Positions 19,019 through 27,932 of a stretch of DNA of 64,000 nt are shown piece after piece. The translations under genes were made by a program, and so were the position numbers. The notes below the pieces were generated by a model, which was not told the origin of the DNA, did no database searches, and saw only the letters and a program-made list of their open reading frames with translations. Within the stretch, counting starts at the first letter, position 1. Every line of letters begins with the position of its first letter. The stretch spans positions 124,001 through 188,000 of the forward strand of contig NZ_JACJRQ010000007.1 in NCBI RefSeq assembly GCF_014697355.1. The letters run 5' to 3'. This DNA is from Nostoc calcicola FACHB-3891. GTDB lineage: Bacteria; Cyanobacteriota; Cyanobacteriia; Cyanobacteriales; Nostocaceae.

Positions 19019-19120
19019 ACCTCACCCCCAACCCCTCTCCTACGAGGAGAGGGGAGCAAAACCTTGATTTTTCTTGCTCCTCCCTCGCCTTTTAGGAGAG
19101 GGAGGTTGGGAGGGTGAGGT
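19019..19120. repeat. Long imperfect inverted repeat between convergent genes
   Basis: CTCACCCCCAACCCCTCTCC and the GC-rich sequence after it pair with TTGCTCC..GGAGAGGGAGGTTGGGAGGGTGAG on the right. Each arm also contains its own smaller hairpin. It lies between the ends of the Uma2 gene (plus) and the efflux gene (minus), where it could terminate both. The sequence is typical of dispersed cyanobacterial repeats. Confidence 0.6.
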
Positions 19121-19161
19121 ACCTCATATAATTGGGAACCGCTATAACCAATACAACCAAT

Positions 19162-20757
19162 TTAATGAGCGACAGCACTACCAGTTGCCTTCACCTTTTT
19201 CAAGAATAAAATAGCAATTCCACTCAGTAACAAAGCAATACCAATAAAGTGGAAACAATCGTTAAAAGCCATTACAAATGCTTCCCGACGGACAATATTT
19301 GATATAGATGCGATCGCCTGATTTTGTGCTGTAATCAAATCCGCTCCCCGACTAATAAAATACTGCGTCATCTGGTCAATTCGCTGTTGAGTTTCTGAGT
19401 TATATAAAGATATTCCATCACCCAATCTATTCGAGTGAAACTGCTCTCTATTCGTTAATAAAGTTGCTAAAAAAGCAATTCCGAGAGAACCACCTAGATT
19501 CCGCATCATATTAAATAAACCACTGGCGGAACCTGCTTCTTTTGGACTCAACCCAGCAGTGGCAATAGAACTCAGTGGTACCATAATTAAAGGTTGTCCC
19601 ATTGCGCGGACAAATTGCGACCAGCGTAATTGATCTAATCCTGTTTCATGAGTCATTCCCGAATTCATAAATGCACTGATGGAAAACAAAGTCACACCAA
19701 CAGCTACCATTAAGCGCACATCAATGCGTTGCATCAATTTAGGTATTAAAGGAATAATAAACAGTTGTGGAATGCCAGCCCACATCAATACTTCACCAAT
19801 TTGCAGCGCATTATATTTTTGAATTTGGGCAAGATACAACGGCAAAATATAAATTGAACCATACAATCCTACTCCCAAAGACACATTCACAATACTAGCT
19901 AAACCAAAGTTACGCCTAAACAACAACCGCAAATTAATAAATGGTTGTTTTCGAGTTAATTCTATAAAGAAAAATACTGCTAAAAAAATGACTGCAATGA
20001 CAGTTAAGCGGACAATCAACGCTGAACCAAACCAATCTTTGCGGCTACCTTCTTCTAAAACAACTTGCAGGGAACCTAATCCGATCGCCATTGCAATAAT
20101 TCCCCACCAGTCACCTTGTTTCAGTAAACTGATTTGGGGTTTTTCTTGCTTAACTCCGTACCAAACGCCAGCTAGCATTAATGCCCCTGGAATTAAATTG
20201 ATATAAAAGTTGTATTCCCAACCAAAATTTTCGGTTAACCAACCTCCTAATGTCGGCCCGATTGATGGGGCGAAAACTGCACTAAAACCAAATGCCGCCA
20301 ACCCTATTGATTGCTTGGATGGCGGTAAGGTCGTTAAGACAATTGTCATCGCTGTGGGAATTAATACTCCTCCACTAAAACCTTGTAAGGCGCGGAATAC
20401 AATCATGGAATTTAAATTCCACGCCCAAGCACAGCATATAGAAAAGAAGATAAATAGGGCAGTATTTACTAATAAATAACGTCGTAGAGAAAAAACTCTA
20501 GATAACCATCCTGTTAGAGGTATTACTACAATTTCTGCAACCAGATAGGCGGTAGAAATCCAAGAACCTTCTTCTAGAGTTGCTCCTAAACTTGCTTGAA
20601 TATCTTGCAGCGAAGCATTAGTGATTTGAATATCTAATACCGCCATAAATGCACCAAGCATACTTGCTAATACACCAATCCAGGTTCTTAGCGGTACACG
20701 ATCTGGCGGTATAGCAGGATTGTGTCCTGGCTGACGAATTACACCTGTATTAGCCAT
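19162..20757 (-). CDS. EmrB/QacA-type (DHA2) multidrug efflux transporter
   Basis: 531 residues, very hydrophobic, consistent with the 14-helix DHA2 branch of the major facilitator superfamily. The first helix has GAFMAVLDIQITNASL, the family D1-type motif. GWLSRVFSLRRYLL matches loop 2-3, and GGWLTENFGWEYNFYINL matches the motif-C region and loop. Exports drugs or metabolites using the proton gradient. It is encoded after a membrane-fusion protein (21017) and a MarR regulator (22624) on the same strand, so a tripartite pump with an outer-membrane TolC-like protein encoded elsewhere is likely. Confidence 0.93.
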   Translation of the reverse strand: MANTGVIRQPGHNPAIPPDRVPLRTWIGVLASMLGAFMAVLDIQITNASLQDIQASLGATLEEGSWISTAYLVAEIVVIPLTGWLSRVFSLRRYLLVNTALFIFFSICCAWAWNLNSMIVFRALQGFSGGVLIPTAMTIVLTTLPPSKQSIGLAAFGFSAVFAPSIGPTLGGWLTENFGWEYNFYINLIPGALMLAGVWYGVKQEKPQISLLKQGDWWGIIAMAIGLGSLQVVLEEGSRKDWFGSALIVRLTVIAVIFLAVFFFIELTRKQPFINLRLLFRRNFGLASIVNVSLGVGLYGSIYILPLYLAQIQKYNALQIGEVLMWAGIPQLFIIPLIPKLMQRIDVRLMVAVGVTLFSISAFMNSGMTHETGLDQLRWSQFVRAMGQPLIMVPLSSIATAGLSPKEAGSASGLFNMMRNLGGSLGIAFLATLLTNREQFHSNRLGDGISLYNSETQQRIDQMTQYFISRGADLITAQNQAIASISNIVRREAFVMAFNDCFHFIGIALLLSGIAILFLKKVKATGSAVAH

Positions 20758-21016
20758 AGTGTTGTTTCATTTTCTGATTAAATCTTATACCAATCTTGGA
20801 ATTTTTCGTTATTAGTCATTTGTCTTTTGTCTAAGAGGATGTTTGAAAAGTCATGATTGATGTATCAAATATTTTTTTAACGAACCGCCAAGGACGCATT
20901 CGCGCAGCGTCTCGTCAGAGAAGGACGCAAAGAGAAGAAAGAAAGGCTTAACCCAAGCGTATTGCCTCTAAAACTAATGACCAATGACCAATGACTAATG
21001 ACCAATGACCAATGAC
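20758..21016. repeat. Repeat-filled spacer within the efflux operon
   Basis: Contains the inverted copy of the 9565 transposon-end-like sequence (20831-20851), a block about GACGCAAAGAG, and TGACCAATGACTAA heptamers (20967-21016). No gene was seen. Confidence 0.55.
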
Positions 21017-22465
21017 CTACTTAACTTCCACTGCAACTTCCGCAGACATCCCCGGTGTAATCCGCGATTCGTATCCTTGAATACTTTTTTGGTCAAAAAC
21101 TATTTTAACTGGGATGCGCTGTACAATTTTGGTAAAGTTACCTGTGGCGTTATCTGGTGGCAATAAGGCAAACTGAGCGCCGGAAGCTGGCGAAATACTC
21201 TCAACACGACCAACAAAACTGTGATGAGGAAAAGCATCGAGTTTGATTTCTACTGGTTCTCCTGGGCGCATTTTTTCTAATTGGGTTTCTTTGAAGTTTG
21301 CAACTACCCAATACTCGTTATCAACGATCGCCATTAATAGTGTTCCCGCTGCAACTCGGTTACCAATTTCCACGTTTTTCCTGCCTACGCGTCCGGCACT
21401 AGGAGCGGTAATATTAATGTAGGACAGTTGTAATTGCGCGTCTTTGAGAGATGCTTCTGATTGAGCGATCGCTGCTTTTGCTGCTTCGTATTGACTACGT
21501 TTTGCTGTTGTATCTTGGCCGCCAGCTGTGGCTTGTTGCAATCCTCCCTTGGATGCAGCCAATTTCGCTTGGGCGCTGACTACATTTTCTTGGGCTTGTG
21601 CTAGTTGAGATTGGGCTTTGGCGACACCAACTTTGGCAGAAGCTAATCTAGCTTGGGCTTGTTCTACTCCCTGAACAGCAGCATTTTTCTGCGCTACAGC
21701 TACATCATACGCCGCTTTGGCTGTGTCTAACTGCTGACGAGCGATCGCACCTGATTTGTACAATTCGTTATAACGATTGTAATCTGCTTGGGCTTTTTCC
21801 AAGTTGGCATTCGCTTGGGCTACCTGGGCTTGGGCGGCGGGAATCCCGGCTTGGGCTAACTTCACTTCGGCTTGCGCCGCCGATATCCCCGCTTGCGATT
21901 CTTGGACTGCTGCTTGGGCTGTGGAAATCGCTGCTACAGCACTGCTGACATCCCCTTGTGCCTGAGTTGTCTTACCACTGGTGGTTTGTGAAGCTAAGGC
22001 AATATTCGCTTGGGCGGCTTGCGCCTGACCACGCGCATTTTCTAATGCTGCTTGTGCTTGTTGGACTTTACTTTCATAGTCCTTGGGATCTAACTTCACT
22101 AATAACTGCCCTGGTTGCACTAGTTGATTATCATCCACCAGCACTTGAGTCACTGTTCCGGGAATGCGGCTACTAATTTGGTGAATATTTCCCTCAACGG
22201 TGGCGTTATCTGTTTCCTGGTGGGTAGAGGAATATTGCCAGTAGTTATAACCAAAGGCACCTGCGGCGATCGCACCTACGCCTAATCCTGCCAAAATCAA
22301 ACCAATGGGTTTTTTACGTTTCGCTGGAACTTCTTGTTCGTTGGGAGTTACAACAGGTGCTTCTGCTGTCTCTACAGCTTCTAAAGTCTCTGAATCTGTA
22401 ATCAATTGTTCTTCTAAAACTGGGGTTTTGTTTTCCTTGCGTCCGTTCAAAGTACTAGCGCCCAT
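21017..22465 (-). CDS. HlyD/EmrA-type membrane fusion protein
   Basis: 482 residues, start ATG at 22465 with AAGGAG 10 bp upstream (a TTG at 22474 is less likely). A charged N-terminus is followed by one membrane helix (IGLILAGLGVGAIAAGAFGYNYW). The biotinyl-lipoyl halves surround a very long Ala/Gln-rich coiled coil of roughly 240 residues, with repeated QAQA/AQA units. The beta-barrel reads ITAPSAGRVGRKNVEIGNRV. Bridges the inner-membrane pump EmrB (19162) to the outer membrane. The hairpin is longer than in E. coli EmrA. Confidence 0.92.
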   Translation of the reverse strand: MGASTLNGRKENKTPVLEEQLITDSETLEAVETAEAPVVTPNEQEVPAKRKKPIGLILAGLGVGAIAAGAFGYNYWQYSSTHQETDNATVEGNIHQISSRIPGTVTQVLVDDNQLVQPGQLLVKLDPKDYESKVQQAQAALENARGQAQAAQANIALASQTTSGKTTQAQGDVSSAVAAISTAQAAVQESQAGISAAQAEVKLAQAGIPAAQAQVAQANANLEKAQADYNRYNELYKSGAIARQQLDTAKAAYDVAVAQKNAAVQGVEQAQARLASAKVGVAKAQSQLAQAQENVVSAQAKLAASKGGLQQATAGGQDTTAKRSQYEAAKAAIAQSEASLKDAQLQLSYINITAPSAGRVGRKNVEIGNRVAAGTLLMAIVDNEYWVVANFKETQLEKMRPGEPVEIKLDAFPHHSFVGRVESISPASGAQFALLPPDNATGNFTKIVQRIPVKIVFDQKSIQGYESRITPGMSAEVAVEVK

Positions 22466-22504
22466 AATTTTCAACTCCTTGCAGTTTGATTAAATGTAGT
22501 TTAT

Positions 22505-22521
22505 TTAGAATGCGTAATATT
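22505..22521. promoter_or_regulatory. Candidate MarR operator, copy 1
   Basis: TTAGAATGCGTAATATT, 40 bp upstream of the membrane-fusion gene start. It agrees with copy 2 (22550-22566) at 16 of 17 positions and more loosely with copy 3 (23104-23120). Confidence 0.5.
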
Positions 22522-22549
22522 TAGTTACGAGCCTTTGCTTGGCTTTTAT

Positions 22550-22566
22550 TTAGTATGCGTAATATT
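22550..22566. promoter_or_regulatory. Candidate MarR operator, copy 2
   Basis: TTAGTATGCGTAATATT, 45 bp from copy 1 in the same orientation, between the marR gene and the membrane-fusion gene. Confidence 0.5.
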
Positions 22567-22623
22567 ATCTCAAAATAAATCTTAATGTTGCTTCCTCCGG
22601 TTGGGTGATTGTGGGAGGATCTT

Positions 22624-23091
22624 TTAGGAGAGGTTAGCGATCGCCCGATTCAAAATTTCGGAAAATAATTCTTGGTCACCAAGGGAAATGCCGCCCATTG
22701 CTTCATCACGTACTGCTAAGGCGATTGGAGGTAAGACGGTTTGTAGTTCTCTACCTGCATCCGTTAGCCAGATTCGCCAGATGCGGCGATCGTGAGTGTC
22801 CCGTTCTCGGCGCACTAAGCCGCGTTCTTCCATACGGTCTAATACCCCCGTTAAAGTACCGCCCACTTGTTTGAGTTTATCCCCAATACTAGAAGTAGGT
22901 AAACCATCTTCTTGCCAAAGACAGCACAACACCAACCAGTGAAACGGCGTCAATCCAAAGGGTTCTAGTCTATCAGTAAACTTACGTCCAAGCAGTTGCG
23001 AGAGTAATTTGATTCTGTAGCCCATATTATATGGTGCAAGATTTTGCTGCCACGGCTCTAAGGGTAGGGATTGATTAGATGTAGAAACCAT
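22624..23091 (-). CDS. MarR family transcriptional regulator
   Basis: 155 residues with the winged-helix layout of MarR. LTPFHWLVLCCLWQEDGLPTSSIGDKL covers helices 2-3. GGTLTGVLDRMEERGLVRRERDTHDRRIWRIWLT contains the recognition helix and wing, including the D-x-R-x motif. It probably represses the downstream efflux pair and itself: related 17-bp motifs occur in front of this gene (23104) and twice before the membrane-fusion gene. The ligand is unknown. Start ATG at 23091. Confidence 0.92.
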   Translation of the reverse strand: MVSTSNQSLPLEPWQQNLAPYNMGYRIKLLSQLLGRKFTDRLEPFGLTPFHWLVLCCLWQEDGLPTSSIGDKLKQVGGTLTGVLDRMEERGLVRRERDTHDRRIWRIWLTDAGRELQTVLPPIALAVRDEAMGGISLGDQELFSEILNRAIANLS

Positions 23092-23103
23092 TTTTCAAAA
23101 TGC

Positions 23104-23120
23104 TTAGCATACGTATTATT
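23104..23120. promoter_or_regulatory. Candidate MarR operator, copy 3 (autoregulatory)
   Basis: TTAGCATACGTATTATT, 13 bp upstream of the marR start. It lies within AGCATA-N11-TATGCT, an inverted repeat, and matches copy 2 at 14 of 17 positions. Confidence 0.5.
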
Positions 23121-23263
23121 CATATGCTATCTAAATTAAGGTGTTTTGGCAATAGCTGTTTTTTCGGGACTGGGGATTGGAGGAGATGAGGGAGACGCGG
23201 GGACACGGCGAATAACCAATAACCAATGACAAATGACAAATAACCAATGACAAATGACAAAAA

Positions 23264-24925
23264 TTAAGGAAGTAGTTGAATAAACTGGTACTCTTTGACA
23301 GTAGCGAGAACGCGATGAGGTCTGGATAATTGAGGGGATTGAACTTTAGAAGTCCAAACATAGCTATTAGCTGGTACTTCGGAAAATGAGGCTACTCGTT
23401 TATCGTCAATAGCAATATAGAAATCGAGCAGTACTTGGACTTTATCATCTATTTGTACAAAGTATATCGGATTAGTTTTCAAAATAGAAGCGATCGCACT
23501 TTGTTGCAGAAAAACTCTTAAAGCTGGATTATAGTCACTTAACATACCGACGCTACCCATCGTCGCCAAAGCTAACCAACAGGGAACTAACCAACCTGCA
23601 ATCCAGTAACGAGTTGTGAGAAACTTTTTGCCAAAGTGATAACGACCAATCCACACCACGGGTAAAATTAACCAACCCAATCCCATACTCAAGCCAATAA
23701 TTGCATACTTGCGGATATCAGAACCACCCCAACCAAGAACCACAATACTGGCGATGACAAGTAAAACACCGAACCCGCCAAAGCCATAACTGAGGTTTCG
23801 GGGAATATTCTGCTTGGCAAAAAAGTTTAATAGATTTTTTTTACCTTTTTGAAGACGGGATTGTGAGGGAATTCCTAACTCGTAAATTTTGCCTAGCCAG
23901 CTTAAACCCACAGATGCAAACAAAGCGACAAACGGATAAAGGCAAAGACTATAGTGAGAGAAACGAGTCGTAAAAATACTAATTTCAATAAACAAAACCA
24001 GTGGAAATCCAACTAATAACAATTGGTAGCGAAAGGGATGGCGGAAAGCCAAAATAAGTCCTACAATTCCGAAAAAAGCCCAGGGAAATCCTTTGAGGGC
24101 GATATTCCATACATAGAAGAGAAAATTCGTCTGATAATTGTCATTACCATTACTACCTTGATATAGAACAAATTTGTACAACTCCTCAAAACTTTGATTT
24201 CCATAATGTAACCAACTCAGCCATAGCCAAATGAAACTAGGAATTAAACCGACGAAAAACCCCAAATATAACATTGGGTTAGTCAGATGACGATGACGGC
24301 GATGATCCCAAATTAAGTAAGGCAATAAAGCGATGATTGGTACAAAAATCATAAAGCTTCTGACTAAGAAGCCTAAACCTAAACTTAAACCAGCAAGAAA
24401 ACTCCAAAATGAGCGATTTACAGGATTTAATTCTGCTTTAATCAAAGACAAAATAGCTAAAAGTATCAATAAAACTAGAGGCACATCAGGCGTACTTAAA
24501 CGACAATATTGTAACCAGAGAAATTCCACACTTAAAATTGCAGCACCAAGCCAAGCTAATTTTTTCCCCAGGATAATTTTGCCGATTTCATATACAATCC
24601 ATAAGCATAAAATTCCTGTAATCATGCTAGGAAGACGCGCACTCATATCATTGATGCCAAACAGCTTATAGGAACTGGCAATTAACCAATAAGGGCCTGG
24701 TGTTTTATGATGTGCCTTTTCCCAAGGTGCTATCCAATTACCAGAATCAAACATCAGACGTGCCCGTGAAGCATAAAGCGCTTCATCATGTGCTATCAGG
24801 CTGTTATACCCAGAAGTAAATAGTAATAAAGGTAGTATCCAAACTAGCAAACTAAAATATGGCAATGATGCTAACAGCAGGATTTTGCGCCAAATATACT
24901 GCAAAACGTGTAATTTGTAGAACAT
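23264..24925 (-). CDS. GT39/ArnT-like membrane glycosyltransferase
   Basis: 553 residues, polytopic. The first periplasmic loop has the catalytic-type acidic pair HDEALYASRARLM near residue 46, then HHKTPGPYWL, as in dolichyl/polyprenyl-phosphate sugar transferases (PMT/ArnT). About 11-12 hydrophobic helices follow, with LSTPDVPLVL near residue 143 and RFSHYSLCLYPFVAL near residue 322. The enzyme would move a sugar from a lipid carrier to a lipid or protein acceptor. The acceptor is unknown. A second, diverged paralogue lies at 35374. Start ATG at 24923-24925. Confidence 0.88.
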   Translation of the reverse strand: MFYKLHVLQYIWRKILLLASLPYFSLLVWILPLLLFTSGYNSLIAHDEALYASRARLMFDSGNWIAPWEKAHHKTPGPYWLIASSYKLFGINDMSARLPSMITGILCLWIVYEIGKIILGKKLAWLGAAILSVEFLWLQYCRLSTPDVPLVLLILLAILSLIKAELNPVNRSFWSFLAGLSLGLGFLVRSFMIFVPIIALLPYLIWDHRRHRHLTNPMLYLGFFVGLIPSFIWLWLSWLHYGNQSFEELYKFVLYQGSNGNDNYQTNFLFYVWNIALKGFPWAFFGIVGLILAFRHPFRYQLLLVGFPLVLFIEISIFTTRFSHYSLCLYPFVALFASVGLSWLGKIYELGIPSQSRLQKGKKNLLNFFAKQNIPRNLSYGFGGFGVLLVIASIVVLGWGGSDIRKYAIIGLSMGLGWLILPVVWIGRYHFGKKFLTTRYWIAGWLVPCWLALATMGSVGMLSDYNPALRVFLQQSAIASILKTNPIYFVQIDDKVQVLLDFYIAIDDKRVASFSEVPANSYVWTSKVQSPQLSRPHRVLATVKEYQFIQLLP

Positions 24926-25003
24926 TGAAATTTAGAAAAAATGAATGCTGCAATGTGGATTTATCTATGACGAATTTCCAAGGCAAGTGAAATACACGGA
25001 CTT

Positions 25004-25253
25004 TGAGAATTGAGAATTCAGAATTGAGAATTCAGAATTCAGAATTCAGAATTCTGAATTAATAAGGCTTAGAGACACCAACTTAAGAATTTGAACAAAA
25101 TCAAGCAGGTATACAATCATTGATTTTTCAACTATTGTGACTCCTGACTTCTGAATTCTGACTCCTGAATTCTGACTTCTGAATTCTGACTCCTGACTTC
25201 TGACTTCTGAATTCTGACTCCTGAATTCTGACTTCTGAATTCTCCCGCATGTC
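25004..25253. repeat. AATTCTG tandem-repeat block enclosing a repeated core
   Basis: Left array 25004-25059 (GAATTCA type), right array 25141-25253 (CTCCTGACTTCTGAATT type), oriented as inverted repeats. The core at 25056-25141 recurs inverted at 59518-59600 (shared ATCAATGATTGTATAC and TTAATAAGGCTTAGA in the two orientations). This fills the gap before the methyltransferase gene. Confidence 0.75.
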
Positions 25254-25271
25254 TCTTCGTGTTATTAAAAT

Positions 25272-26000
25272 ATGTTACATAGTGCTTGTTTCAAAATACC
25301 TGAAATTGCCGCAATTTTGGAAAAAAGTTATCCACACGAGAGATTTATGCAGCTAAGACCGAATCAACGCCTAAAATTAGACGACACAGACGATCGGCTA
25401 TTTTATGCCTATCCGCGCTTCGTCACCCATGTGGATGAAGGATTTATTCAACAGCTAACAGATTTATACCGCGATCGCCTCCAACCCGACACCCGCATCT
25501 TTGATATGATGAGCAGCTGGGTGTCTCATCTCCCAGAAGAGATGCAATTTTCCCATATCGAGGGACACGGACTCAACGCTGAAGAACTAGCACGTAATCC
25601 CCGCCTAAATCATTACTTTGTGCAAAATCTCAACGAAAATCCGCAAATTCCCTTGCCAAATCAAGATTTTGACGCGGTTCTCAATTGCGTATCTGTGCAG
25701 TATGTCCAATATCCAGAAGCAATATTTTCCGAAATCCGTCGCATCCTCAAACCCGGTGGTGTCGCCATTATCAGCTTTTCTAACCGGATGTTCTTTCAAA
25801 AGGCGATTCAAGCTTGGCGAGAAGCACCAGAATCACAGAGAGTGGAATTAGTCAAGGGTTACTTTGCTTCAGTACCGGGATTTACCACCCCGGAAGTTAT
25901 CGTCCAAAAATCAACATTACCGAATTTTTTACAGTGGTTGGGCGCACCTGGAGGAGATCCGTTTTATGCTGTCATAGCTTATCGTGACAACAGTATTTAG
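25272..26000 (+). CDS. Class I SAM-dependent methyltransferase
   Basis: 242 residues; an internal Met near residue 27 (MQLRPNQ) could be the true start. The post-I acidic region is FDMMSSW near residue 80. FDAVLNCVSVQYVQYPEAIF is motif II/III, and RRILKPGGVAIISFSNRMF near residue 160 matches the Ubie/Methyltransf_11 pattern. Motif I (usually GxGxG) is poorly conserved, which is odd. Substrate is unknown. It starts right after a tandem-repeat block, with no visible Shine-Dalgarno. Confidence 0.8.
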   Translation: MLHSACFKIPEIAAILEKSYPHERFMQLRPNQRLKLDDTDDRLFYAYPRFVTHVDEGFIQQLTDLYRDRLQPDTRIFDMMSSWVSHLPEEMQFSHIEGHGLNAEELARNPRLNHYFVQNLNENPQIPLPNQDFDAVLNCVSVQYVQYPEAIFSEIRRILKPGGVAIISFSNRMFFQKAIQAWREAPESQRVELVKGYFASVPGFTTPEVIVQKSTLPNFLQWLGAPGGDPFYAVIAYRDNSI

Positions 26001-26114
26001 AAAACAAAAATATGACAACCTACGCAATAATTATCGAAAAGTAAATTTTCTGGGTCAAAATTACAAGCAGCGCAGATAATTGCGTCAAAGCTCAAGTATC
26101 AGGAGAACCCAAAA

Positions 26115-26624
26115 ATGATTTTACACCGTGGGCGTAGAGTTGTAGCTGCGTTGTTACTGTCAGTATTACTACTGACAGCATCTTGTTCTGCAAAAACACC
26201 AGGACGTTTTGACCAGGCGCAACAAGATAGCACTAAGCAAAAAAGCGGTCAAGCTGTGGCTAAGACCGCAACACAAGGTAGCGAATTTAACAAATTGTTC
26301 CCAGATGCTAGTGATGGCTACCAGCGCGTCTATACCCAAGAGAAAAAAGGTTTTGCTGAAGCGAAGTTGAAAAAAGGTGGTAAAGATATCGCGTTGCTGT
26401 CTATTTCCGATACCAGCAGCGTACCAGCAACAGCAGCGAAGTTCTCGAAAAGCACCAAAAAAATTGGCGGTTATCCGGCAGTAGAAATAGGTAACACGCA
26501 AACTGCAATTTTAGTAGGTAAGTACCAAGTAAAAGTACTTTCCCGCGATCCGTCATTTACAGCTAGCGATCGCGCAGCTTGGCTAGAAAAATTTAATCTC
26601 AATGGACTAGCTAAACTCAAATGA
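26115..26624 (+). CDS. Putative lipoprotein
   Basis: 169 residues, ATG with AGGAGAAC upstream. A type II signal peptide ends in the lipobox LTAS-Cys24, so the protein should be lipid-anchored. The mature part is basic and mostly beta (FAEAKLKKGGKDIALLSI, then YPAVEIGNTQTAILVGKYQVKV), similar in tone to small cyanobacterial exported proteins. No catalytic motif. It is followed 48 bp later by the 26673 gene on the same strand, so an operon is likely. Confidence 0.75.
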   Translation: MILHRGRRVVAALLLSVLLLTASCSAKTPGRFDQAQQDSTKQKSGQAVAKTATQGSEFNKLFPDASDGYQRVYTQEKKGFAEAKLKKGGKDIALLSISDTSSVPATAAKFSKSTKKIGGYPAVEIGNTQTAILVGKYQVKVLSRDPSFTASDRAAWLEKFNLNGLAKLK

Positions 26625-26672
26625 GCCGCATTGCCAATATCAACATAACAAACCTTAAATCAGGAGATTTTT

Positions 26673-27560
26673 GTGAGCAAATCAATTTTTGAGTTGGTAG
26701 ATAAATTGCCAACCAGCGGCTTGACTATTTCTTTGTTAAATTCCCTCGATTTTGTTGCTCCTGGCCAGTGGCAAAATACCGTTGGCTTTGTCAACACTAT
26801 TAAGACAGTTACTCTCGAAACCGACGAAGATTTAATTCAGCAAATTGGCGAACGAGCAATTTATCTATTCAACGATAAATCTCAGGGATATCAAACAGCT
26901 TTGTGGCTATATCAAACCGTTGATAATACAGATAAAGCCCTTGGTGCAGCAGCTTTAGCTAACAAAGTCGGCGAGAAAATTCCTTTATTGGGTTTTTTAA
27001 ACTCTGTCACTCCCAAAGCTGATAAAGCCCAAACCATCGATTTGACATTAAAATTAGTCGCCGAATTAGTAGCCTTCTGTCAAATTAACGGCATTCCTGG
27101 AGATAGTATTGGGGATTTTGTCGCTTCTTTGGGAGAATATAGCGGTGAGTCACTCATCCGCATGGTGGCGTTAGTTTGTGTTGATGGTTTGATACCTCTA
27201 GGCCCAGACTTCATCAGCAAAGCCATATCCGGGCTGAATCAGACAAATCCCCAAGAGTTAGAACAAAACTCAACTTTCCAAAACATCAAAGATGTGATTC
27301 CAGGCAACAACGCTGGCAGTAAACTCAATTTTATCGGAGAAAGCTTTGACTCAGTTAAAGGTTGGATGAGTGGGCTAGTTAGCGCCAATAATTTAACACC
27401 ACAAAAAGTTGTCCACAACTTGCAAACTTTTGCGGATATTGCCGATGACAAGTTAGACTACCTCGCAGCGTTCCTGGATGTAGCAACCAATTATTATGAA
27501 CACACAGGTACGCAAACTTTGGCGCGTCGCTTAATTGAACGGGCGGTGGCTGAGATTTAG
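26673..27560 (+). CDS. Helical protein of unknown function
   Basis: 295 residues, GTG start with CAGGAG 7 bp upstream. All-helical and acidic, with no signal peptide or membrane helix. Segments such as GERAIYLFNDKSQGYQTALWLYQTVD and LDYLAAFLDVATNYYEHTGTQTLARRL suggest repeated helical pairs. I do not recognise a family. It follows the lipoprotein gene and ends just before a strong hairpin (27583-27623). Confidence 0.7.
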   Translation: MSKSIFELVDKLPTSGLTISLLNSLDFVAPGQWQNTVGFVNTIKTVTLETDEDLIQQIGERAIYLFNDKSQGYQTALWLYQTVDNTDKALGAAALANKVGEKIPLLGFLNSVTPKADKAQTIDLTLKLVAELVAFCQINGIPGDSIGDFVASLGEYSGESLIRMVALVCVDGLIPLGPDFISKAISGLNQTNPQELEQNSTFQNIKDVIPGNNAGSKLNFIGESFDSVKGWMSGLVSANNLTPQKVVHNLQTFADIADDKLDYLAAFLDVATNYYEHTGTQTLARRLIERAVAEI

Positions 27561-27582
27561 GTTGATGGCTCAATAGTGAGTG

Positions 27583-27623
27583 GGGCGTGTTTTCAAACCA
27601 TACAAAATTTTGAAAACACGCCC
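27583..27623 (+). terminator. Hairpin terminator
   Basis: GGGCGTGTTTTCAA and TTGAAAACACGCCC are perfect 14-bp arms around a 13-nt loop, 22 bp after the stop of the 26673 gene. There is no T-run, so it may be a dispersed repeat used as a terminator. Confidence 0.55.
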
Positions 27624-27666
27624 TAAATTGCAAAGACGCGATAAATCGCCGTCTCTACAAAGGATT

Positions 27667-27754
27667 AGACGTCTTGCAAAAGTCTTTCTTTGCGTTCTCT
27701 TCTCTGCGCCTCTGCGCCTCTGCGTGAGACAAAAAATATTTATGCAATAGGTCT
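27667..27754. repeat. MITE-like element, copy 1 (AGACCTATTGCA family)
   Basis: Ends are AGACGTCTTGCAAAAGTC and GACAAAAAATATTTATGCAATAGGTCT. Its reverse complement aligns with 41711-41818. The degenerate terminal repeats read ACCTMTTGCAWAA. The internal GCGCCTCTGCG block varies between copies. The rest of the gap to 27932 holds a GACGCGATAAATCG hairpin and nothing gene-like. Confidence 0.65.
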
Positions 27755-27932
27755 ATTGATTATTGTAGGGACGGCGGTTTATCGCGTCTGTTGTGTTAAC
27801 CGAGCAGTATTGTCACAGTTCTCATCTGTTGCCATGTTTTGGTGAATTAGTATAACTCTCAACCCTTAACTTAGCACTCAGCACTTTGCTATAACATTAG
27901 ATTCGGCGTGTTTACTGTTCAGGAGTGCCAAA

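Noticed and set aside
25141..25253. Tandem AATTCTG/GACTCCT array as a possible CRISPR
   Set aside because: Units are 7 bp, contiguous and without spacers; no cas genes are present.
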